This document shows positions 59,401-64,000 of a DNA stretch of 64,000 nt, piece by piece. How positions within the stretch are numbered: the first letter of the stretch is position 1; every line of letters begins with the position of its first letter. The stretch spans positions 124,001 to 188,000 of the forward strand of contig JAIUMV010000004.1 in assembly GCA_022565395.1 (NCBI GenBank), written 5' to 3'. Position numbers and translations under genes: made by a program. The notes beneath the pieces were generated by a model. The model was given only the letters and a program-made list of their open reading frames with translations. It had not been told where the DNA came from and made no database searches. This DNA is from Marinobacter sp. (GTDB lineage Bacteria > Pseudomonadota > Gammaproteobacteria > Pseudomonadales > Oleiphilaceae).

Positions 59401-60396
59401 ATGATCAAGCGCTTCCTGGTCGCCGCCACTGCAGCGGTTGTGTTCAGCAGCCCCGCGGTTGCTGGTCAGAGCATTCTGAACAGCTCCTATGATATCGCCC
59501 GCGAGCTGTTCGCCGAGTACAACACCCTGTTTGCTGCCCATTGGCAGGAAACCACCGGCGAGACGCCGGAGATTCGCCAGTCCCACGCCGGCTCTTCTAC
59601 CCAGGCGCAGGCCATCCTGCAGGGCTTGCGTGCCGATGTGGTGACCTATAACCAGGTGACGGATGTGGATATTCTGGCCACCCGTGGCCGGCTGATCCCG
59701 GCGGACTGGCAGCAGCGTCTGCCCAACGCCAGCTCACCTTACTTCTCCGCGCCGGCCTTCCTGGTGCGTGAAGGCAACCCCAAGAACATCCGTAACTGGG
59801 ATGATCTGGTGCGTGAAGACGTACGCATTGTATTCCCTAACCCCAAAACCTCCGGCAACGGTCGTTATACCTACCTGGCGGCCCTGGGTTATGCCCAGCA
59901 GGCTTTCCCTGATGATGAAGCAGCCCAGCACCAGTTCCTGCGCACCTTCCTGTCCCGCGTGGCGGTGTTTGACACCGGTGGCCGCGGCGCCACCAACACC
60001 TTCCTGGATCGTGGCATCGGTGATGTACTGATCACCTTTGAGTCGGAAGTGCTGAACATCCGCGACGAGGCCAAGCAGCACAACCTGGAAGCGGTCATGC
60101 CGAAGGTGAGCTTCAAGGCGGAGTTCCCGGTAGCCTGGATTGACCGCAATATTGCCCGTAACGGTACCGAGGAGCTGGCCCGCAGCTATGTGGAGTACCT
60201 CTACTCTGAGCCAGCCCAGCGTTTGCTGGCCACCTTCAACTACCGGGTTGTAAACGAAACCGTAGCAGCGGAAAATGCCGACCGCTTTCCTCCCGTTGAG
60301 CTGCTAGACATCAACCAGATCACCGGCGGCTGGGAAAACGCAACCCGTGACCATTTTGCCAGCGGAGCCTTGCTGGACCGCCTGCTGACCCGCTGA
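59401..60396 (+). CDS. Sulfate/thiosulfate ABC binding protein
   Basis: A 331-residue periplasmic sulfate-binding protein (Sbp/CysP). Signal peptide ends SSPAVAG, mature start QSILNSSYDIARELF. Ligand-binding features: SHAGSSTQAQAIL, ADVVTYNQVTDVD, NPKTSGNGRYTYLAA and FDTGGRGATNTFLDRGIGDVL. ATG 59401 has AGGA eight bases upstream; the ATG at 59395 does not. Heads the CysT-CysW-CysA importer operon. Confidence 0.95.
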   Translation: MIKRFLVAATAAVVFSSPAVAGQSILNSSYDIARELFAEYNTLFAAHWQETTGETPEIRQSHAGSSTQAQAILQGLRADVVTYNQVTDVDILATRGRLIPADWQQRLPNASSPYFSAPAFLVREGNPKNIRNWDDLVREDVRIVFPNPKTSGNGRYTYLAALGYAQQAFPDDEAAQHQFLRTFLSRVAVFDTGGRGATNTFLDRGIGDVLITFESEVLNIRDEAKQHNLEAVMPKVSFKAEFPVAWIDRNIARNGTEELARSYVEYLYSEPAQRLLATFNYRVVNETVAAENADRFPPVELLDINQITGGWENATRDHFASGALLDRLLTR

Positions 60397-60418
60397 GGGA
60401 CAGCGCTCTGACGGCCTG

Positions 60419-60440
60419 CCGGGCCAGCCAGCTGGCCCGG
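60419..60440 (+). other. Intercistronic hairpin after the binding-protein gene
   Basis: CCGGGCCAGC-CA-GCTGGCCCGG: perfect 10-bp arms with a 2-base loop between the binding-protein and CysT genes, with no T-run. Such hairpins can slow 3' decay and raise the level of binding-protein mRNA over the membrane components. Confidence 0.65.
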
Positions 60441-60475
60441 TGCGGCAATGAATTGACAGTTTCGGAGGCGGTGCC

Positions 60476-61315
60476 TTGGCCTTTGCCATCCCCATACGTA
60501 AGCGTGTGCTGCCCGGGTTCGGACTGAGCCTGGGCATTTCGCTGTTTTTTGTCAGCCTGGTGTTGCTGTTGCCGGTCACCGGCTTGGTGATGCAGACGGC
60601 GGATATGGGGTGGGGCCGCTTCTGGCAGGTGGTCACCGACCCCCGGGTGGTGGCCTCCTACAAGGTGACCCTCACCGCAGCCCTGATTGCCTCCCTGTTC
60701 AATGGTGTCTTCGGCCTGCTGATGGCCTGGATTCTGGTGCGGTATGACTTCTGGGGCAAGCGCCTGCTGGATGGCCTGGTAGACCTGCCTTTTGCCCTGC
60801 CTACGGCGGTGGCGGGCATTGCGCTGTCTGCGCTTTATGCCCAAAGCGGTTGGTACGGGGGCTTTTTTGAGTTCTTTGGTGTGCAGGTGGCTTACACCCC
60901 TGTGGGCATCATGGTGGCCATGGCGTTTACCAGCGTGCCTTTTGTGGTGCGCACCGTACAGCCGGTGCTGGAAGACCTGCCCCTGGAGGATGAAGAGGCC
61001 GCCAGCACCCTTGGCGCCAGTGGTAGCCAGATTTTCCGCCGCATTGTGCTGCCTGCCATCTGGCCTGCCTGGGTCACCGGTATGGCACTGGCCTTCACCC
61101 GCAGCCTGGGTGAGTTTGGTGCGATCATTTTTATCGCTGGCAATATGCCCTATGTCAGTGAGGTGACTTCACTGATGATTTTCGTGCGCCTGCAGGAATA
61201 CGACTACGCCGCCGCCAGCGCTATAGCAGCGGTAATACTGCTGGCGTCCCTGACCCTGCTGCTGTCCATTAACATCTGGCAGGCGCGCTTTCTGCGCCGC
61301 CTGCACGGGCGCTAG
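60476..61315 (+). CDS. cysT: Sulfate ABC permease CysT (CysU)
   Basis: A 279-residue inner-membrane permease with six helices. It starts at TTG 60476, which has GGAGG seven bases upstream. The binding-protein-dependent EAA loop is EDEEAASTLGASGSQIFRRIVLPAIWPAWVTG, the contact point with CysA. FALPTAVAGIALSALYA is the CysT-type helix. Pairs with CysW. Confidence 0.95.
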   Translation: MAFAIPIRKRVLPGFGLSLGISLFFVSLVLLLPVTGLVMQTADMGWGRFWQVVTDPRVVASYKVTLTAALIASLFNGVFGLLMAWILVRYDFWGKRLLDGLVDLPFALPTAVAGIALSALYAQSGWYGGFFEFFGVQVAYTPVGIMVAMAFTSVPFVVRTVQPVLEDLPLEDEEAASTLGASGSQIFRRIVLPAIWPAWVTGMALAFTRSLGEFGAIIFIAGNMPYVSEVTSLMIFVRLQEYDYAAASAIAAVILLASLTLLLSINIWQARFLRRLHGR

Positions 61316-61324
61316 GAGGGTTTC

Positions 61325-62173
61325 ATGCAGCACAGCCGCGGCATTGGTCAGACCCCCTGGGTCCGCCTGACACTCATCAGTGTTGGTGTGGTGTTCAGCG
61401 TGCTGTTCCTGCTGGCACCGGTGGTGTTCATCTTCCAGCGGGCGCTGGAATCCGGGGTGGGCTTTTATGTGCAGACCCTGCTGGACCCCTACACCCGTCA
61501 TGCCATCATGCTGACGCTGCTGGTGGCGGTGGTGACCATTCCGGTGAACCTGATATTCGGGGTGGCTCTGGCCTGGCTGGTGACGCGTTTTGAGTTTACT
61601 GGCCGCAAGGTGCTGATGACCCTGATCGACATCCCCTTTGCGGTGTCACCGGTTGTCGCGGGCCTGCTCTATTTGCTGCTATACGGCAACCAGGGCTGGA
61701 TTGGCAGCTGGCTGGACGACCGGGACATACAGCTGATGTTTGCCTGGCCGGGCCTGATCATGGTCACCATCTTCGTCACCTGCCCCTTTGTCGCCCGGGA
61801 GCTGATCCCCCTCATGCAACAGCAGGGCACCTCTGAAGAGGAAGCGGGCCTTACCCTGGGCGCCAGCGGTTGGCAGGTGTTTCGCCATATCACCCTGCCT
61901 AATGTGCGCTGGGCGCTGCTGTATGGGGTCATTCTCACCAACGCCCGGGCAATGGGCGAGTTTGGTGCCGTCTCGGTGATATCCGGTTCCATTCGCGGCC
62001 AGACCAACACCCTGGCTTTGCATGTGGAGCTGCTGGCACAGGATTTCAATATTGTCGCTGCCTTTGTCAGTGCGTCCCTGCTGGCCTTCCTGGCGCTGGT
62101 CACCCTGGTGGCCAAAAGCCTGATTGAATGGCGAGAGACGCGGCGGCAGCAACAGGAGGAACAGACGGCATGA
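61325..62173 (+). CDS. cysW: Sulfate ABC permease CysW
   Basis: A 282-residue permease, second half of the channel. EAA loop: [51 protein letters not shown] is the CysW signature. Starts after TAGGAGGGTTTC; its stop overlaps the cysA start (ATGA). Confidence 0.95.
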   Translation: MQHSRGIGQTPWVRLTLISVGVVFSVLFLLAPVVFIFQRALESGVGFYVQTLLDPYTRHAIMLTLLVAVVTIPVNLIFGVALAWLVTRFEFTGRKVLMTLIDIPFAVSPVVAGLLYLLLYGNQGWIGSWLDDRDIQLMFAWPGLIMVTIFVTCPFVARELIPLMQQQGTSEEEAGLTLGASGWQVFRHITLPNVRWALLYGVILTNARAMGEFGAVSVISGSIRGQTNTLALHVELLAQDFNIVAAFVSASLLAFLALVTLVAKSLIEWRETRRQQQEEQTA

Positions 62174-63255
62174 GTATCGAGATCCGCGACGTCAACAAAC
62201 GCTTTGGTGATTTTGTCGCCGTCGATAACATGAACCTCAGCATCGGTGAGGGCGAACTCACCGCCCTGCTGGGCCCCTCCGGTTCAGGCAAAACCACCCT
62301 GTTGCGCATTATCGCCGGTCTGGAACAGCAGGATTCCGGCCGTATTCACTTTTACGGCGAAGACACCACCGATGTGCACGTCAGTGATCGGGGCGTGGGG
62401 TTTGTCTTTCAGCACTATGCCCTGTTCCGCCATATGACGGTGTTCGAAAACGTGGCTTTCGGGCTGACGGTCAAGCCCCGCAAGGAGCGGCCCAGCAAAG
62501 AAGAAATCCGTGAAAGGGTGATGAAGGTGCTGAAACTGGTGCAGCTGGACTGGACCGCCAAGCGCTACCCATCCCAGCTCTCCGGTGGCCAGCGCCAGCG
62601 TATCGCCCTGGCCCGGGCACTGGTCATTGAGCCCAAGGTATTGTTGCTGGATGAACCGTTTGGCGCTCTCGACACCAAGGTGCGTACCGAACTGCGCCGC
62701 TGGCTGCGGCGCCTGCATGACGAGATCCACGTCACTAGTGTATTTGTTACCCACGATCAGGAAGAGGCGCTGGAAGTCTCTGACCGGGTGGTGATCATGA
62801 ATCAGGGGCGGCTGGAGCAGCAGGGCACGCCGGAGGATATCTACGACCACCCGGCCAACGCTTTCGTGTTTGATTTTCTGGGTAACGTCAACCAGTTCCG
62901 CGCCCAGGTGCAGCAGGGCCAGGCCCGCGTTGAAGGCCATGCCCTGACCCAGGGCAGCTGGCCCAAAGACCGTAATGGTGAAGGCCTGGCCTATGTGCGG
63001 CCCTACGAAGTGGATGTGCTCAAACAGCCGGAGGGCGATGATCTGCTGCCCGCCACGGTTGAGCTTATCTCCATCATCGGCCCTACGGTGCGGCTGGAGT
63101 TGACCGCGCCAGGCAGCGAGCATCTGGTGCATGCCGAAGTCCCCAAATCCCGCTTCCGCCCCCTGGGCATCCAGCAAGGCGATCAGGTCTGGCTGCGTCT
63201 CAACAACAGCCGGGTATTTCTGGCTGGCGATGTCCTGCCGCCGGTAGGCAGCTAA
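62170..63255 (+). CDS. cysA: Sulfate ABC ATPase CysA
   Basis: A 361-residue ATPase. It begins [20 protein letters not shown]. Walker [16 protein letters not shown]-loop FVFQHYALF, signature [15 protein letters not shown], Walker [12 protein letters not shown] and switch His THDQEEAL are intact, followed by a TOBE regulatory domain (about 240-355; YVRPYEVDV). Start overlaps the cysW stop (ATGA); the longer frame to 62128 is inside cysW. Completes the sulfate importer. Confidence 0.96.
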   Translation: MSIEIRDVNKRFGDFVAVDNMNLSIGEGELTALLGPSGSGKTTLLRIIAGLEQQDSGRIHFYGEDTTDVHVSDRGVGFVFQHYALFRHMTVFENVAFGLTVKPRKERPSKEEIRERVMKVLKLVQLDWTAKRYPSQLSGGQRQRIALARALVIEPKVLLLDEPFGALDTKVRTELRRWLRRLHDEIHVTSVFVTHDQEEALEVSDRVVIMNQGRLEQQGTPEDIYDHPANAFVFDFLGNVNQFRAQVQQGQARVEGHALTQGSWPKDRNGEGLAYVRPYEVDVLKQPEGDDLLPATVELISIIGPTVRLELTAPGSEHLVHAEVPKSRFRPLGIQQGDQVWLRLNNSRVFLAGDVLPPVGS

Positions 63256-63542
63256 AAAGCGACAGGCTTACCCCTGCTGACACCTGCGCGGGGTTCGGCC
63301 TGGGTTATCCCTGTGCTTTCTTGGTGCGCTTGACTATCCTTTGGAGCCCTAAGTAAAGCATGGCCTCATCTCACTTTATCCGCTGAATCCCTTAGCCTTC
63401 TAAGGCTTTGTTCTGGCTGTAGCTTTTGTAGCACTGTCATGAATCTGACCTTCTTCTGTCATTAAAACCTTATAAACAGTAGGTTGTGGGGCATATTTTG
63501 GTGCGCGAGAGCCTGTGTCTGCCCGTTGCCGGTGCGTTTGAC
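63256..63542. other. Gap before ectA
   Basis: The roughly 290 bases after cysA hold no convincing gene; the open frames are antisense or lack starts. AT content rises toward the ectA promoter. No terminator with a T-run is seen after cysA. Confidence 0.5.
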
Positions 63543-63570
63543 TTGAAAAATATTTCGTGGTCTATATAAT
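63543..63570 (+). promoter_or_regulatory. Sigma-70 type promoter of ectA
   Basis: TTGAAA (63543-63548) and TATAAT (63565-63570) with a 16-bp spacer, 33 bases upstream of the ectA start. The spacer and surroundings are very AT-rich, as in osmotically induced promoters. Confidence 0.65.
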
Positions 63571-63602
63571 TTATGTCTAACTTTTGCTGATAAACGAAAA
63601 CC

Positions 63603-64000
63603 ATGAGTAACGAAGACTCGACAACCACCGCCATCAACCTGCGTAAACCCACCAAGGCTGATGGCTATGCGCTTCACCAGCTGGTGGCGGCTTGCCCCCC
63701 GTTGGACCCCAACTCTGTCTATTGCAACCTGCTGCAATCCAGCCACTTTGCCGACACTGCGGTGGCTGCGGAGCTGAACGGCGAGCTGGTTGGCTTTATC
63801 TCCGGTTACATCCCCCCCGCCCAGCCTGACACGCTGTTTGTCTGGCAGGTGGCGGTTCATGAAAAGGGCCGTGGTCAGGGCCTGGCGAAGCGTATGTTGC
63901 ACGCCATTCTTGAGCGTGAAGCCTGTCAGGCGGTCAGCCATCTGGAGACCACCATCACGCCGGATAACGAAGCGTCATGGGCGCTGTTTCGTTCCTTTGC
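63603..64000 (+). CDS. ectA: Diaminobutyrate acetyltransferase EctA (3' truncated)
   Basis: The first 132 residues of EctA, cut by the right edge of the window. EctA acetylates L-2,4-diaminobutyrate, the first committed step of ectoine synthesis. Seen: INLRKPTKADGYALHQLV, CPPLDPNSVYCNLLQ, and the acetyl-CoA loop VWQVAVHEKGRGQGLAKRMLHAIL, all typical. EctB and EctC are expected just outside. Marks the organism as salt-tolerant. Confidence 0.97.
   Translation, partial: MSNEDSTTTAINLRKPTKADGYALHQLVAACPPLDPNSVYCNLLQSSHFADTAVAAELNGELVGFISGYIPPAQPDTLFVWQVAVHEKGRGQGLAKRMLHAILEREACQAVSHLETTITPDNEASWALFRSF

Overview
The window looks like chromosomal DNA of a marine or halotolerant gammaproteobacterium. 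I place it loosely near the Oceanospirillales/Pseudomonadales (Alcanivorax- or Marinobacter-like). The grounds are the moderately high GC, dense short operons, a PfeRS-like iron module, an OprI/Lpp-type lipoprotein, SoxR and SlyA-type regulators, and an ectoine gene (ectA) running off the right edge. The genus is a guess. There are no phage, transposase, integrase, rRNA or CRISPR features; one tRNA-Gly(CCC) is present.

Layout. 1-7.3 kb: the end of a beta-lactamase-fold hydrolase, small hypotheticals, a lipoprotein, and a large hybrid sensor kinase followed by a membrane protein and a stand-alone receiver. 7.3-9.8 kb: a gene-poor stretch with two terminator-like hairpins, a DEDDh exonuclease, then queC-queE. 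9.9-13.9 kb: an AraC regulator, an alpha/beta hydrolase with a long palindrome at its start, and a secreted ExeM/NucH-type nuclease. 14-18.2 kb: two MFS transporters around a SlyA/MarR regulator with a palindromic operator, then a manganese exporter behind a yybP-ykoY riboswitch. 18.2-22.9 kb, envelope: two L,D-transpeptidases, an NfeD/slipin pair and an Lpp-type lipoprotein.

22.9-28.7 kb: a zinc-starvation locus. Two divergent G3E (COG0523) GTPases flank a Zur box. The rightward operon continues with DUF1826, a His/Asp-rich outer-membrane protein, a ZnuA-like binding protein and a ZnuB-like permease, but no ABC ATPase. 28.7-30.4 kb: a K+/H+ antiporter. 30.5-38.9 kb: iron acquisition, with an EntD-type phosphopantetheinyl transferase, a Fur-box-preceded two-component system, a TonB receptor, a complete FecBCD-type ABC importer and DUF2218. 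38.9-47.7 kb: a MATE exporter, tRNA-Gly, DUF1428, a SoxR-controlled beta-lactamase-fold protein, soxR, a GNAT enzyme, an alkylsulfatase-like lipoprotein, an acyl-CoA synthetase and NDH-2.

47.9-49.7 kb: a compositionally distinct three-gene cassette made of a YiiX/YebB-like cysteine hydrolase and two paralogous lipoproteins sharing an unusual Cys/Trp-rich C-terminus. 49.8-52.5 kb: an AI-2E family permease, a PEBP protein and a family-3 binding protein. 52.5-59.3 kb: an ECF sigma/anti-sigma pair divergent from a TVP38-oxidoreductase fusion, a 100-bp nested palindrome, then a radical SAM / sodium symporter / degenerate phosphoesterase operon of unknown chemistry. 59.3-63.3 kb: a short leader-like ORF and a complete sulfate ABC importer (binding protein, CysT, CysW, CysA). 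63.5 kb to the end: promoter and 5' part of ectA.

The best candidates for undescribed biology are the 47.9-49.7 kb lipoprotein cassette, the radical SAM operon and the ATPase-less zinc operon.
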